64,000 nt of DNA from Chromatiales bacterium (GTDB lineage Bacteria; Pseudomonadota; Gammaproteobacteria; UBA6429). The stretch lies in assembly GCA_027076405.1 (NCBI GenBank), contig JALTJN010000362.1, positions 186,001 through 250,000 on the forward strand, given 5' to 3'. Both the position numbers and the translations under genes were made by a program. Shown here one piece after another: positions 19,424-28,716 of the stretch. Below the pieces are notes generated by a model, which did not search any database, had not been told where the DNA came from, and saw nothing but the letters and a program-made list of their open reading frames with translations. How positions within the stretch are numbered: position 1 is the stretch's first letter; the number at the start of each line of letters is the position of its first letter.

Positions 19424-19488
19424 TTTTTTAAGTTTGTCTTCATCTCCTAATTGAAGGCTAACCTGTAAAATTGAGAATCGCCCTTATT

Positions 19489-20145
19489 ATGTCATTATCC
19501 CAAATTGAATTTGATCAAAAAAATACTGCTAAGACATTTCTGAACGGTAATGCCGGTGAGATTGAAACGCTTATCACGCAACCGGAGATATTGAGCGATA
19601 CGACGCCTATCGTCATTATCAGCCATCCGCATCCATTGTATGGTGGTGCAATGACAAATAAGGTTATTTACATACTGGCAAAATCATTCTCTGAACTGGG
19701 GGCGATAACGGTGCGATTTAATTTTCGCGGTGTTGGCAAATCTGAAGGTAAATATAATGACGGGATTGGTGAAGCAGAAGATTTACAACTGATTGCTGCC
19801 GAATGCAGAAAGTGGCGACCTCAAGCCCCCATCTGGTTGGCTGGCTTTTCTTTTGGCTCCTATGTCACCATTCGGGCGCAAGCTCTCATTAAAGCCGAAA
19901 GGCTATTACTTGTTGCTCCTCCCGTTAGCATGTACCCCTTTGATGAGTTAGCTGAAGTTACGGTTCCGTGGGTAGTTATTCAGGGTGGACAGGATGAAGT
20001 CATTAGCGCTCAGGCTGTTAAAGACTGGGTGGCTGAACGTCCGAATCCACCACAGTTCATTTGGATAGATGAGGCGGGGCATTTTTTTCACGGTAAACTT
20101 AATGAAATAAAAGAATTACTCTGTAAAGCCTGGTTTCGACTGTAG
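19489..20145 (+). CDS. Alpha/beta hydrolase
   Basis: A 218-residue cytoplasmic hydrolase. Motifs: VIISHPHPLYGGAMTNKV (oxyanion strand), VRFNFRGVGKSEG, LAGFSFGS with nucleophile Ser, VIQGGQDEVI with catalytic Asp, and EAGHFFHG with catalytic His. This matches a common family annotated as alpha/beta or CocE-like esterases. I use ATG at 19489; a TTG at 19471 would add six residues but lacks a ribosome binding site, while GAGAA lies upstream of the ATG. Substrate unknown. Confidence 0.8.
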   Translation: MSLSQIEFDQKNTAKTFLNGNAGEIETLITQPEILSDTTPIVIISHPHPLYGGAMTNKVIYILAKSFSELGAITVRFNFRGVGKSEGKYNDGIGEAEDLQLIAAECRKWRPQAPIWLAGFSFGSYVTIRAQALIKAERLLLVAPPVSMYPFDELAEVTVPWVVIQGGQDEVISAQAVKDWVAERPNPPQFIWIDEAGHFFHGKLNEIKELLCKAWFRL

Positions 20146-20313
20146 CTTCAATCTCAGGTGAACGTAGTATTTAAATAAACCGTTATCCTTATGTGTCCCC
20201 TCTGTATGTGAATAAATTTGCCTCATTCATCATACTGATAGGCTTTTAGCCGGAACTGCTTCCATTCTAAAATGACTTTCATGGTGATACTGCACAAAAA
20301 ACAAACAAAGTGC

Positions 20314-20342
20314 TTGACTCTAAATTAGAAAACCCTTATATT
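20314..20342 (+). promoter_or_regulatory. Strong sigma-70 promoter of a candidate small RNA
   Basis: TTGACT (20314-20319) and TATATT (20337-20342) are separated by exactly 17 bases. No ORF lies between it and the terminator at 20424. The preceding stretch 20146-20313 holds no gene, only a vague relic of the CATTC/GCCGGAA repeat. Confidence 0.7.
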
Positions 20343-20348
20343 ACCAAT

Positions 20349-20457
20349 CACTGATTTAGCGCAAGCAAATCAGTCAGTTTTGACTCCTCCATCCTCCTCC
20401 AAATTATGGATGGAATTTACTTTTAGCGCGGTAACCCCTTTACCGCGCTATTTTTTT
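20349..20457 (+). ncRNA. Candidate small RNA with C-rich loop
   Basis: A promoter at 20314-20342 and an intrinsic terminator at 20424-20457 bracket about 109 bases without an ORF. Predicted folds: CTGATTT (20351-20357) pairs with AAATCAG (20367-20373) around a GC-clamped GCAA tetraloop; TCCATCC (20388-20394) pairs with GGATGGA (20408-20414) and displays a CCTCC loop; the terminator closes the RNA. Three CCTCC motifs occur in 20386-20400, complementary to Shine-Dalgarno sequences. Exposed C-rich loops are typical of antisense trans-acting sRNAs. I recognise no known family. It could instead be a rplM-linked leader, but the terminator separates it from rplM's own promoter. Confidence 0.6.
20424..20457 (+). 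terminator. Strong Rho-independent terminator
   Basis: TAGCGCGGTA (20424-20433), loop ACCCCTT, and TACCGCGCTA (20441-20450) form a perfect 10-pair stem followed by seven T residues. It ends the candidate small RNA. Confidence 0.92.
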
Positions 20458-20507
20458 GTCTAAAATTCGTGTTTAGACTTTAATCATGAATTCTCTTTCA
20501 TTTTCTC

Positions 20508-20536
20508 TTGTATCTTTGGTCTGCTTTAAGTAAAAT
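20508..20536 (+). promoter_or_regulatory. Promoter of rplM-rpsI
   Basis: TTGTAT (20508-20513) and TAAAAT (20531-20536) are 17 bases apart. The start site would be near 20543, giving a leader of about 47 bases before rplM. Confidence 0.6.
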
Positions 20537-20589
20537 TCCGCCTCTTTTTTGAACAGAACAAGTATTTAAATACCGGAACAGGCGAAATA

Positions 20590-21018
20590 ATGAAAACTTT
20601 TAGTGCCAAACCAGAAACTGTCAAACGCGATTGGTTCGTAATTGACGCAGAAGATAAAGTATTAGGTCGTTTGGCGGCTGAAATCGCACATCGTCTGCGC
20701 GGAAAGCATAAAGCTGAATATACTCCTCACGTTGATACAGGCGACTACATCGTTGTTATTAATGCAGAGAAGGTTGCTGTAACAGGCAACAAAATGAAGA
20801 ATAAATTGTATCATCACCATACTGGTTATCCGGGTGGTTTGAAGACAGTGAACTTTGAAAAGTTACAAGCAACAAAACCAGAAATGATCATTGAAAAAGC
20901 GGTTAAAGGCATGTTGCCGAAAAACCCGTTAGGACGTGACATGTTCCGTAAACTGAAAGTTTATGCAGGTTCAGAACATAATCACGCAGCTCAACAGCCT
21001 ACAGCATTGGAAATCTAA
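20590..21018 (+). CDS. rplM: 50S ribosomal protein L13
   Basis: A 142-residue ribosomal protein with the standard sequence [70 protein letters not shown] and [11 protein letters not shown]. It binds 23S rRNA early in large-subunit assembly. Full length. It forms the conserved rplM-rpsI operon with a 3-base gap. A promoter lies just upstream and a terminator after rpsI. Confidence 0.99.
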   Translation: MKTFSAKPETVKRDWFVIDAEDKVLGRLAAEIAHRLRGKHKAEYTPHVDTGDYIVVINAEKVAVTGNKMKNKLYHHHTGYPGGLKTVNFEKLQATKPEMIIEKAVKGMLPKNPLGRDMFRKLKVYAGSEHNHAAQQPTALEI

Positions 21019-21021
21019 ATC

Positions 21022-21411
21022 ATGGCAGAAACATATTACAGTACAGGTCGTCGTAAAAGCTCAACAGCTCGTGTTTACATGACAAAAGGCAGCGGTAATA
21101 TCACCATTAATAACCGCGCTATCGAAGACTACTTTGGTCGTGAAACATCACGCATGGTAGTACGTCAGCCATTAGAAACTGCTGAAAAATTAGCAGATTT
21201 CGATTTAAAAGTATTCGTAAAAGGCGGCGGTAACACAGGCCAGGCTGGTGCAATACGTCACGGTATTACCCGTGCATTAATGGTGTATGACGAAACATTA
21301 CGTCCATCACTACGCAGAGCCGGTTATGTAACGCGTGATGCACGTGAAGTTGAACGTAAGAAGGTTGGCTTGCACAAAGCCCGTAAACGTCCACAATACT
21401 CAAAACGTTAA
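21022..21411 (+). CDS. rpsI: 30S ribosomal protein S9
   Basis: A 129-residue ribosomal protein with [15 protein letters not shown] at the N-terminus, the [19 protein letters not shown] core, and the invariant C-terminal tail [11 protein letters not shown], which reaches the P-site tRNA. Full length. It follows rplM after 3 bases and is followed by a clear intrinsic terminator. Confidence 0.99.
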   Translation: MAETYYSTGRRKSSTARVYMTKGSGNITINNRAIEDYFGRETSRMVVRQPLETAEKLADFDLKVFVKGGGNTGQAGAIRHGITRALMVYDETLRPSLRRAGYVTRDAREVERKKVGLHKARKRPQYSKR

Positions 21412-21430
21412 TTTCAGCGTTTTCAGTACC

Positions 21431-21461
21431 AAAAAATCCAGCTATATGCTGGATTTTTTTT
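21431..21461 (+). terminator. rplM-rpsI terminator
   Basis: AATCCAGC (21435-21442), loop TATAT, GCTGGATT (21448-21455), flanked by six A on the left and a T tract on the right. It can work in both directions. Confidence 0.92.
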
Positions 21462-21584
21462 GCCCGCTGTTTTTGATTTTGTAGGCAGGGCTTATAGAGG
21501 ATTTTTTTAGTAATATTTTCGGGGGTATCAACCAGATATATTGCCTATTTAAATTGATCGTTTGTTTGATTCGCTGAGCTTATT

Positions 21585-21631
21585 CGTCATTCCGGCTCCT
21601 TTAAGCTGTAATTCAGGCTTGAGCTGGGTGG
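21585..21631. repeat. Decayed CGTCATTCCGGC-type repeat
   Basis: CGTCATTCCGGC at 21585-21596 matches the start of the 16235 repeat; the following bases (TTTAAGCTGTAATTCAGG) match only weakly. It lies in the 382-base gene-free stretch between rpsI and the porin gene. Confidence 0.4.
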
Positions 21632-21638
21632 TTTGTAG

Positions 21639-21675
21639 CAAAAAAACAACACCTTTAAAAAATGTTGTTTTTTTG
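21639..21675. terminator. A/T-rich 13-pair hairpin upstream of the porin
   Basis: CAAAAAAACAACA (21639-21651) pairs perfectly with TGTTGTTTTTTTG (21663-21675) across an 11-base loop. T-rich on either strand, so it could terminate from both sides. It lies 11 bases upstream of the porin promoter and may insulate it. Confidence 0.6.
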
Positions 21676-21685
21676 AAAAAAAGTG

Positions 21686-21714
21686 TTGCGTCGAAGATAC
21701 CACTGGCGTATAAA
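21686..21714 (+). promoter_or_regulatory. Promoter of the porin gene
   Basis: TTGCGT (21686-21691) and TATAAA (21709-21714) are 17 bases apart. The transcript would begin near 21721, leaving a leader of about 73 bases that is A/T-rich and includes a run of alternating T and A. Confidence 0.6.
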
Positions 21715-21793
21715 TACACCGTGAGTTTTACCTAACTAACTCTAATAAAAATATATATATTTTTTAAATTTAATAATAATGAAGGAGTTCATA

Positions 21794-22747
21794 ATGAACA
21801 AAAAAATTATTGCAATCGCTGTTGCAACAGTAATGGCTGCTCCACTAGCTATGGCTGATGTTAAAGTTTCTGGCCGTATCGGTGGTCACTTAACTTCTAC
21901 ACCTAAAGGTGGTTCACATGGTGTTGATGCTACTAAATCAAGCCGTGATTTCGCTGATAATGGTACTGGTCGTATCCAATTTGACGGTACTGTAGGTAAC
22001 GGTTTCGCTCGTATCGCAATGGACGTACGTAACATGCAAGGTGGTTTAACTTCTGTTCCTGGTCGTGAAATGATGGCTGGTTATAAATTAGGCGGCGGTT
22101 CTTCACTTGCTTTCGGTCGTATGGCTGGCGCAGCAAAAAATCTTGAAAAAGACCCATACATCACTACTTTCTTACAAGTACGTAATACTTGGGCTGAAGC
22201 GGTAACTGCTAAGCAGTTCGGTTCTTCTTCTTTCATTGGTTCGCTTATTCAGTATAAAGCAAAAGTTGGCGGCGCTAAGTTAACTGTACAGTTTGACCCA
22301 ACTGATAACTCTAATACTTCAGCTAATGCTGGTCACTATGGCTTAGGTATTTCTGGTAAGACTTCTGGTATTACTTGGTGGGCTTCATACAACAACGGCA
22401 AAGCAAATGGTGCAGGTACTGCAACTAGCGCAAATGAAACAAATGCTAAGTTTGGTGCGTCTATGAAGATGGGCACAGTTAAATTAACTTTAAATGTGAC
22501 TGATTCAGAAGCTACTAACAAAAACAAAACTACAGCAACTACTTTCTGGGCTGATTTCAACTTAGGCGGTGGTTTAAGTGCTGATGTTGGTTATGCTGGT
22601 AATGGCGACAAGGGTACTTGGACTCGTGTTGCAATTAACAAAAAGTTAAACAAAGGCACAAACATCTATGCTGGTGCGGTTAACACTACTCCAAAATCTG
22701 GTACAGCTGATACTGTAATCGGTGGTGGTATGATTGTTAAGTTCTAA
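21794..22747 (+). CDS. Outer-membrane porin
   Basis: A 317-residue outer-membrane barrel. Start at 21794: GAAGGAG lies 6 bases upstream and the protein then opens with the signal peptide MNKKIIAIAVATVMAAPLAMA (cleavage before DVKVSG). The mature part is rich in Gly/Ser/Thr beta strands, with the porin-like opening VSGRIGGHL and a C-terminal IVKF. Codons are strongly biased to GGT, CGT, GCT and TTA, unlike most neighbours, suggesting very high expression. A strong promoter, ribosome site and terminator surround it. It is probably a general diffusion porin; substrate preference is unknown. Confidence 0.85.
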   Translation: MNKKIIAIAVATVMAAPLAMADVKVSGRIGGHLTSTPKGGSHGVDATKSSRDFADNGTGRIQFDGTVGNGFARIAMDVRNMQGGLTSVPGREMMAGYKLGGGSSLAFGRMAGAAKNLEKDPYITTFLQVRNTWAEAVTAKQFGSSSFIGSLIQYKAKVGGAKLTVQFDPTDNSNTSANAGHYGLGISGKTSGITWWASYNNGKANGAGTATSANETNAKFGASMKMGTVKLTLNVTDSEATNKNKTTATTFWADFNLGGGLSADVGYAGNGDKGTWTRVAINKKLNKGTNIYAGAVNTTPKSGTADTVIGGGMIVKF

Positions 22748-22774
22748 GTTTTTTTAGAATTTACAATTGTTAAG

Positions 22775-22803
22775 AAAGGGGTGCTTCGGCATCCCTTTTT
22801 TTA
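22775..22803 (+). terminator. Porin gene terminator
   Basis: AAAGGGGTGC (22775-22784), a TTCG tetraloop, and GCATCCCTTT (22789-22798) form a 10-pair stem with one G-T pair, followed by further T residues. UUCG loops are typical of stable terminators. Confidence 0.92.
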
Positions 22804-22960
22804 TGTCTGTTTTATGGGCAAGAGAGAAAAGTTAGATAGTTTGGTTGCCAGACTCACCTTTTAATTAAATATTTATAACTTTTAAGTGTCTTTTAACTCG
22901 AACTTAATGATTTGACTCTATAAAAGAGACTCCTTTACCTATCTTTAGGTTTAATATTGT

Positions 22961-23374
22961 ATGACTTTGTGGGTTTTATTTTTCAGCGCTTTTATTTCTT
23001 CAACCTTGTTTCCCGGTGGTTCAGAAGCCGTTCTTGCTTATTTGAGTACAAATGCTGAACACTCTTTGGTGTTACTGGTTATGGTTGCAACAGTGGGAAA
23101 TACGTTAGGTGCCATGACCTCATGGGGGATTGGTCGACTAATTTCAATTCGCTATTCTACGCAACGATTAACAAAAGCTTCTCAACAAAAGGCTGTGGCA
23201 CGTTTACAAAAATACGGTAGCCCGGCTTTATTATTATCATGGTTACCTGTTATTGGAGATCCGCTTTGTGTTGCGGCGGGCTGGTTACGAATACATTGGT
23301 TGCCAAGTTTAGTGTTTATTTCATTAGGGAAATTTCTTCGATATATTGTGGTTATTTATATTTTCGCGAATTAG
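22961..23374 (+). CDS. YqaA/DedA-like membrane protein
   Basis: A 137-residue inner-membrane protein of the YqaA branch of the DedA/SNARE-associated (VTT) family. The signature regions are FISSTLFPGGSEAVLAYL, GNTLGAMTSWGIGR and LLSWLPVIGDPLCVAAGWLR. DedA-family proteins are linked to phospholipid flipping and membrane homeostasis; YqaA itself is uncharacterised. No clear ribosome binding site. It stands alone between the porin and the large oxidoreductase. Confidence 0.85.
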   Translation: MTLWVLFFSAFISSTLFPGGSEAVLAYLSTNAEHSLVLLVMVATVGNTLGAMTSWGIGRLISIRYSTQRLTKASQQKAVARLQKYGSPALLLSWLPVIGDPLCVAAGWLRIHWLPSLVFISLGKFLRYIVVIYIFAN

Positions 23375-23568
23375 TAATATTCACATGATATAGAATGGTT
23401 TGTATCGAATTTTTCATGTTTGAGAAAACTTATGGATTGGAAAGGTTGAGCTTTAAGGAGATATAATTTATTTGCTGTTCTCTTTTTATTGCATTTTCTA
23501 TGGAATATTCCTTGTTTCTATTAATCAATGCTAAAATACTGCTTTAAACTAAAGAAACCACCATATAC

Positions 23569-26500
23569 ATGACTCAAAATAAGCGTATTCGCGAAATCCC
23601 CTATAATTACACCTCGTTTTCTGATCGTGAGATTGTGATCCGTTTTCTGGGAGAGTCCGCCTGGGATATTTTGCAGTCGTTACGTCAGGAACGGGTTACT
23701 GGCCGTTCTGCGAGAATGTTATTTGAAGTTTTGGGTGATATCTGGGTGGTGAGCCGTAATCCGTTTATTCAGGATGATTTGCTCGAAAATAATAAACGGC
23801 TGAAGTTATTGATTAAAGCTTTGCATCATCGTTTAGACCAAATTGAATCACGCGCCAGCGGTGAGTCGAGTACGAATCAACAAGCACTCAAACTTGCATC
23901 TTTAACCCGAACAGCGATTGATCAATTTGAAAACTGGTTTCCGGAGCAAAGCTCATTACGCCAAAAAGTTTTTAAGCGACTCAAAAAAATTACGCGCAGC
24001 GATAATATTTGTTTTGATGGTCTGGCTCGAGTTTCTCATGTGACAGATGCCTCTGATTGGCGTGTGGAATATCCTGTGGTGGTTATTAATCCAGATTCTG
24101 AAAGAGAAATTCATCATATTGTTGAAGCATGTCGTGATTTAGGATTGGCGATTATTCCTCGTGGTGGTGGAACAGGCTACACCGGTGGTGCGGTGCCGCT
24201 AACGAAAAATTGCGCGGTGATTAATACAGAAAAACTCGACGCTTTGGGTGAGGTGGTTTTACGAAAAATCCCTGGTGTTGCAGAAGCGGTGCCAACGATC
24301 CATTGTGAAGTTGGGGTGGTGACTCGGCGTGTATCTGAAAAAGCCGAAGCCTCGGGTTATGTTTTTGCGGTTGATCCTACCTCGCAAGATGCCTCTTGTA
24401 TTGGAGGCAACATTGCTATGAATGCCGGTGGTAAAAAAGCGGTACTGTGGGGAACCACACTGGATAATCTGGTTTCATGGCGTATGGTGATGCCGGATAA
24501 TTCCTGGTTAGAAGTGGAACGCTTAAATCATAACCTTGGAAAAATTCATGAGGTTGCAACCGCCGAGTTCAAATTAACACGCTTTGACAGTAACGGTGTG
24601 ACTGAAATTGCAGAGGCCGAGATATTAAAAATACCCGGAGCACAATTACGTAAACAGGGTTTAGGTAAAGATGTAACCAATAAGTTTTTAGGCGGGTTGC
24701 CCGGTATTCAAAAAGAAGGCTGTGACGGCATTATTACCTCGGCTGTCTTTGCCTTGCATGTCATGCCGAAGTTTATTCGTACTGTCTGTTTAGAATTTTT
24801 TGCCGCAGATTTACACAAAGCGGTTCCGGCCATTACTGAAACAAAAGATTATTTAGATAATTTGGATGGTGTGCAACTTGCCGGCATGGAACATCTCGAT
24901 GAGCGTTATGTAAAAGCTGTCAACTACACGACAAAAGCGCCTCGTCGTGATTTACCGAAGATGGTTTTATTGATTGATATTGCCGGAGACGAAGAACATA
25001 TTGTAGCAACAGCAGCCTCTGAAGTGGTTCGACTTGCTAATGCGCGCGAAGCAGAAGGGTTTATTGCTGTAAGTAGTGAAGCACGTAAACAATTTTGGGC
25101 TGATCGTTCACGTACCGCCGCCATTGCAGCACATACCAATGCCTTTAAAATTAATGAAGATGTGGTTATTCCTTTACCGCGTTTGTCTGAATATAACGAC
25201 GGCATTGAACGGATTAATATAGAGCTTTCAACAAAAAACAAGCTTGCCATTATTAAAGAGGTTCAGGCTTATCTGCAAACAGATATGCCGGAATTGCATA
25301 CGGTAGTTGCCGGGCAAGTGCCTGACTATAAAGAAAGTGATGAACGCATTGCGATTATAGAGGCAAAGAAAAAAGCAGCACTCTCGCATTTACAGCAAAC
25401 GTATGATTGCTGGAATATTATTTTAAATAATATGGATAGCGCTGCAACGGAACACTTGGCGTTATTAAATAAAGAAACACAAGCGGCAATACAAGAAGGC
25501 GATACGTTATTTAAATTATTGCAGCGCCGAGAGTTACGTATTTCCTATCAACGCTATATTGAACAACCACTCAAAGAAATTTTTGTCGGCCAGGATTTGG
25601 AAGGCGTGCGCAATAAACTGGATGAAATTCATAGCTCGATTCGTTCCAGCCGTTTATTTGTTGCCACCCATATGCATGCAGGTGATGGTAATGTTCATAC
25701 CAATATCCCGGTAAACTCAAATGATTATGCCATGATGCATGAAGCCGACAAGGTGGTAGAGCGCATTATGGCTTTGGCAGAAAATTTGGGCGGCGTAATA
25801 TCGGGCGAACATGGTATTGGTATTACAAAAATGCAGTTTTTATCTGATGAGATAAAAAGTGAGTTCGCAAATTATAAAAAGAAGGTAGATCCGGATAAAT
25901 TATTTAATCCTGAAAAACTGGTTTCAGATTCCGGATTGGAAAATGCCTATACACCATCACTACGTTTAGTTGAACAAGAAGCCCTGATTCTTGAAGCGAG
26001 TGAGTTAGGTGAGTTGAACACCATGGTTAAGGATTGCTTACGTTGTGGTAAATGTAAACCGGAATGTAATACGCATATTCCTCGAGCCAATATGCTGTAT
26101 TCACCGCGTAATAAAATTTTAGCCTCGGGGTTAATTATTGAAGCATTTCTTTACGAGGAACAAACTCGCAGGGGGGTATCTTTACGTCATTTTGAAGAAA
26201 TGAATGACATTGCAGATCACTGTACTATTTGTCATAAATGTTTATCACCTTGCCCTGTGAATATAGATTTTGGTGACGTTTCGATCACCATGCGTACGAT
26301 ACTGAAAAACAAGGGTGAAAAACGTTTTAATATCGGCAGCTGGATGTCGATGCAGTTTTTAAATGTTACCGACCCTCGCACAATAAAAATTATGCGCAAG
26401 GGAATGATTGAGTGGGGTTATAAAGCACAACGCCTTGCCTCAACATGGGCCAGACGTTTACGCATTACTAAAGAACAGCAACCCGCAGCCACAACCGGTT

Positions 26501-27441
26501 TAACTCGTGCAAGCCAGCAAGTGGTGCATTTTATGCGCAAGCCGATGCCGGCTAAAATTCCGAAACAAACATCGCGTGCATTATTAAATATTGAAGATGA
26601 TAAAGTGATTCCTATCATTCGTGATGCGAGTAAAGTGAATGAGGATAGTGATGCAGTATTTTATTTTCCCGGTTGTGGTTCGGAGCGTTTATTTGGTGAT
26701 GTCGGATTAGCAACACTTGCCATGTTATACGAAACCGGTGCGCAAACGGTTTTACCGCCAGGTTATTTATGTTGCGGTTATCCACAGCGCGCAGGTGGTG
26801 ATGCAGCTAAAGGCCAGGAAATTGCGGTAGATAACCAGGTACTTTTTCATCGGGTAGCAAATACATTAAATTACATGGATATAAAAACCGTTATCGTTTC
26901 TTGTGGCACGTGTATGGATCAATTACTGCAATATCAGTTTGATAAAATTTTCCCCGGTTGTCGTTTATTGGATATCCATGAATACTTAATGGAAAAGGGT
27001 GTTAAAACCGAAGCCGAGGAAGGTATACAATATATGTATCATGATCCTTGCCATACTCCGATGAAAAAACATAATCCGATTCGTGTTTCTGAAACCTTAT
27101 TAGGGCAAGATGTTTTATTAGCGGATCGCTGTTGTGGTGAAGCCGGTACGTTATCTGTCAGTCGTCCTGATATTTCTACACAAATACGCTTTCGTAAACA
27201 GGAAGAGTTACAAAAAGGTATAAGCCAGCTAACCGGTGATATAAAAGTTAAAGATAATAAAGTAAAGCTTTTAACCTCTTGTCCAGCCTGTCAGCAAGGC
27301 TTGTCTCGCTACGAACATGATACCGGTTTACAAACAGAATATATTGTTATTGAACTTGCCAGACGCATATTAGGTGAGCAATGGGAAACACAATTTATTG
27401 AGCATGTAAAAAAGGGTGGCATTGAACGAGTGTTGCTTTAG
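23569..27441 (+). CDS. Giant FAD/Fe-S oxidoreductase (DUF3683, lactate/glycolate dehydrogenase type)
   Basis: A 1290-residue fusion. Order: an N-terminal domain (1-130) resembling DUF3683; a VAO-type FAD-binding domain (about 160-430) with [14 protein letters not shown] near 197; an FAD-oxidase C-terminal domain to about 800 containing [15 protein letters not shown] and GEHGIG; two [4Fe-4S] motifs ([12 protein letters not shown] near 823, [13 protein letters not shown] near 885); then two CCG domains ([15 protein letters not shown] near 1068, [15 protein letters not shown] near 1187). It therefore combines GlcD- and GlcF-like parts and probably oxidises a 2-hydroxy acid such as D-lactate and feeds the quinone pool. 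Substrate is inferred, not shown. Confidence 0.85.
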   Translation: MTQNKRIREIPYNYTSFSDREIVIRFLGESAWDILQSLRQERVTGRSARMLFEVLGDIWVVSRNPFIQDDLLENNKRLKLLIKALHHRLDQIESRASGESSTNQQALKLASLTRTAIDQFENWFPEQSSLRQKVFKRLKKITRSDNICFDGLARVSHVTDASDWRVEYPVVVINPDSEREIHHIVEACRDLGLAIIPRGGGTGYTGGAVPLTKNCAVINTEKLDALGEVVLRKIPGVAEAVPTIHCEVGVVTRRVSEKAEASGYVFAVDPTSQDASCIGGNIAMNAGGKKAVLWGTTLDNLVSWRMVMPDNSWLEVERLNHNLGKIHEVATAEFKLTRFDSNGVTEIAEAEILKIPGAQLRKQGLGKDVTNKFLGGLPGIQKEGCDGIITSAVFALHVMPKFIRTVCLEFFAADLHKAVPAITETKDYLDNLDGVQLAGMEHLDERYVKAVNYTTKAPRRDLPKMVLLIDIAGDEEHIVATAASEVVRLANAREAEGFIAVSSEARKQFWADRSRTAAIAAHTNAFKINEDVVIPLPRLSEYNDGIERINIELSTKNKLAIIKEVQAYLQTDMPELHTVVAGQVPDYKESDERIAIIEAKKKAALSHLQQTYDCWNIILNNMDSAATEHLALLNKETQAAIQEGDTLFKLLQRRELRISYQRYIEQPLKEIFVGQDLEGVRNKLDEIHSSIRSSRLFVATHMHAGDGNVHTNIPVNSNDYAMMHEADKVVERIMALAENLGGVISGEHGIGITKMQFLSDEIKSEFANYKKKVDPDKLFNPEKLVSDSGLENAYTPSLRLVEQEALILEASELGELNTMVKDCLRCGKCKPECNTHIPRANMLYSPRNKILASGLIIEAFLYEEQTRRGVSLRHFEEMNDIADHCTICHKCLSPCPVNIDFGDVSITMRTILKNKGEKRFNIGSWMSMQFLNVTDPRTIKIMRKGMIEWGYKAQRLASTWARRLRITKEQQPAATTGLTRASQQVVHFMRKPMPAKIPKQTSRALLNIEDDKVIPIIRDASKVNEDSDAVFYFPGCGSERLFGDVGLATLAMLYETGAQTVLPPGYLCCGYPQRAGGDAAKGQEIAVDNQVLFHRVANTLNYMDIKTVIVSCGTCMDQLLQYQFDKIFPGCRLLDIHEYLMEKGVKTEAEEGIQYMYHDPCHTPMKKHNPIRVSETLLGQDVLLADRCCGEAGTLSVSRPDISTQIRFRKQEELQKGISQLTGDIKVKDNKVKLLTSCPACQQGLSRYEHDTGLQTEYIVIELARRILGEQWETQFIEHVKKGGIERVLL

Positions 27442-27464
27442 TTTTTAATAAAATTCATTGCTTT

Positions 27465-27635
27465 AAATCTGGCTTTGAAACTGGGAGAGTTAAATAAAGA
27501 CTCGCAAAACATTGCCATCTGGCCGCCATGGATGGCGGAGCATGCAATGAATTGTCAGGAACAATTCTTGCCCGGCTGCCACATCCATGTGGCAGACGGT
27601 CTTTATTTAACTCTCCCGATTCCAAATCCTCATTT
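27465..27635. repeat. Long-hairpin intergenic element, copy 1
   Basis: The arms 27465-27501 and 27599-27635 are complementary at 31 of 37 positions; the inner 19 (GGGAGAGTTAAATAAAGAC) are perfect. The 97-base interior has its own small hairpins: GCCAT-CC-ATGGC, GAATTGTCAGGAACAATTC and CTGCCACATCCATGTGGCAG. An ORF within it is an artefact. Related sequence lies at 43840-43998, 46881-46932 and 54446-54470. The stretch 27442-27784 holds no gene. Confidence 0.75.
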
Positions 27636-27714
27636 ATTAATAGTTTTCTGACTTATTTTCCATTCAAACTCTATATTGTTCTTTATCTAATTTGCTTTCA
27701 GGGCAAGAACTGCT

Positions 27715-27757
27715 CGTCATTCCTAAATGGTTTTAGCGGGAATCCATATACGGCTTG
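27715..27757. repeat. Partial CGTCATTCC-type repeat
   Basis: CGTCATTCC followed by TTTTAGCGGGAATCC resembles a shortened copy of the 16235 unit. It lies between the long-hairpin element and the 3' end of 6S RNA. Confidence 0.5.
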
Positions 27758-27784
27758 TAAAATTGTTTGCTGAGAAAATTTGAG

Positions 27785-27976
27785 GGTGGGCAATCCCGCA
27801 AGTACCGTTGTGACATGTGCCTTGAACCAGAGGTTCAAGTGGGAACGTCGTGAGCACGTTAGGCTTTCCGCTCGGAGACGGACTTGCACACGGTGCCGCT
27901 ACTCAGCGCCCGGAGTTATAAATTACGGCTCAAGGGTCTCTAATCACTGACGAATACCGCAGGGGATGCCCGAAGC
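27785..27976 (-). ncRNA. ssrS: 6S RNA
   Basis: The minus strand carries the hallmarks of gammaproteobacterial 6S RNA, a mimic of an open promoter that sequesters sigma-70 RNA polymerase. Blocks matching the E. coli RNA in order are CCCTTGAGCCGTAATTTATA, GTCCGTCTCCGAGCGGAAAG, and ACTTGAACCTCTGGTTCAAG. The ends close as GGGCATCCC...GGGATTGCCC, giving about 190 bases. It lies just downstream of zapA on the same strand, the conserved site. A TAAAAT -10 at 27984-27979 suggests its own promoter, though no good -35 is seen. Ends are estimated to within about 5 bases. Confidence 0.93.
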
Positions 27977-28047
27977 TAATTTTAGATGATTCTGAGTAAA
28001 TCTGCTGTAGAGAATTTAAACTTTAATTACCACTAATGTGTTGACAG

Positions 28048-28365
28048 TTAAATTTCTAACTGTTGACTACGGTATAAGGCATCATCAATTTTTTCCTGAA
28101 TGCTGCGAATACGGTTACTGACAGAAGCGTCTGTTTTACCTGCGCCACCGCCTTGGGTAAGCAGTTCATGAGAAATATTTAATGCAGCCATTACTGCAAT
28201 GCGATCTGAGCCAATAATTTTTCCACTGTCACGGATTTCACGCATTTTGGAATCAAGGTAGTCTGCCGAGCGCTGTAAATCATGGCGTTCATCTTCACTG
28301 CAGGCAATCACATATTCCTTATCTAAAATATGGATTGTAATACCGTCTGCTGACTTATCCGTCAT
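28048..28365 (-). CDS. zapA: Cell division protein ZapA
   Basis: A 105-residue FtsZ-ring stabiliser that crosslinks FtsZ filaments. Visible: ITIHILDKEYVIACSEDERHDLQRSADYLDSKMREIR, the globular head with strand-helix pattern, then SDRIAVMAALNISHELL and a C-terminal coiled-coil helix. Length normal. It overlaps the upstream ZapB-like gene by 11 bases, so the two are translationally coupled, and lies upstream of 6S RNA as in E. coli. Confidence 0.95.
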   Translation of the reverse strand: MTDKSADGITIHILDKEYVIACSEDERHDLQRSADYLDSKMREIRDSGKIIGSDRIAVMAALNISHELLTQGGGAGKTDASVSNRIRSIQEKIDDALYRSQQLEI

Positions 28366-28564
28366 TTTCTATTGCCTTTAAACGTCCAATCATGGCTTCA
28401 ACACGAGTTCGAGCCATTTCTGTTTTTTCAATGAGACGAGTGCGCTCACCTTGCAGGTGAGAGTGGCTTTCACGCAGAGTTTTGTTTTCACTTTGCAGGC
28501 GATCAATCGTTTTGATGAGATCATCAACGCGGCCTTCGAGTTTTTTAAGATCTAGCTCTTCCAT
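28355..28564 (-). CDS. ZapB-like coiled-coil protein (TIGR02449 type)
   Basis: A 69-residue protein that is almost entirely heptad-repeat coiled coil (LKKLEGRVDDLIKTIDRLQSENKTLRESHSHLQGERTRLIEK). Position immediately upstream of and overlapping zapA is the standard setting of the TIGR02449 family, regarded as ZapB-like division factors. It probably acts with ZapA at the Z ring. The sequence itself is low in specific motifs, so the family call relies on context. Confidence 0.82.
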   Translation of the reverse strand: MEELDLKKLEGRVDDLIKTIDRLQSENKTLRESHSHLQGERTRLIEKTEMARTRVEAMIGRLKAIENDG

Positions 28565-28716
28565 TTATCCCTCTGTTTCATCGTAAAGCTTGTTATTTTT
28601 CAATAGTATAAGAATATAGAGCGTATTGAGTGCGGTCAACGGGTAAACGGGACTGAAAATGATGTAAAATTCAGCAATAGTAGAATTAGTGATATTTTGA
28701 GGTAAAACAGGCCAAT

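Noticed and set aside
27528..27889. Short ORFs on both strands (81 and 63 codons) in the gap before 6S RNA
   Set aside because: They lie inside the long-hairpin repeat or the 6S RNA gene and have no ribosome site or protein-like composition.
28041..28066. Hairpin around the zapA stop as a terminator
   Set aside because: ACAGTTA/TAACTGT pair, but no T tract follows on the minus strand, and 6S RNA lies directly downstream.
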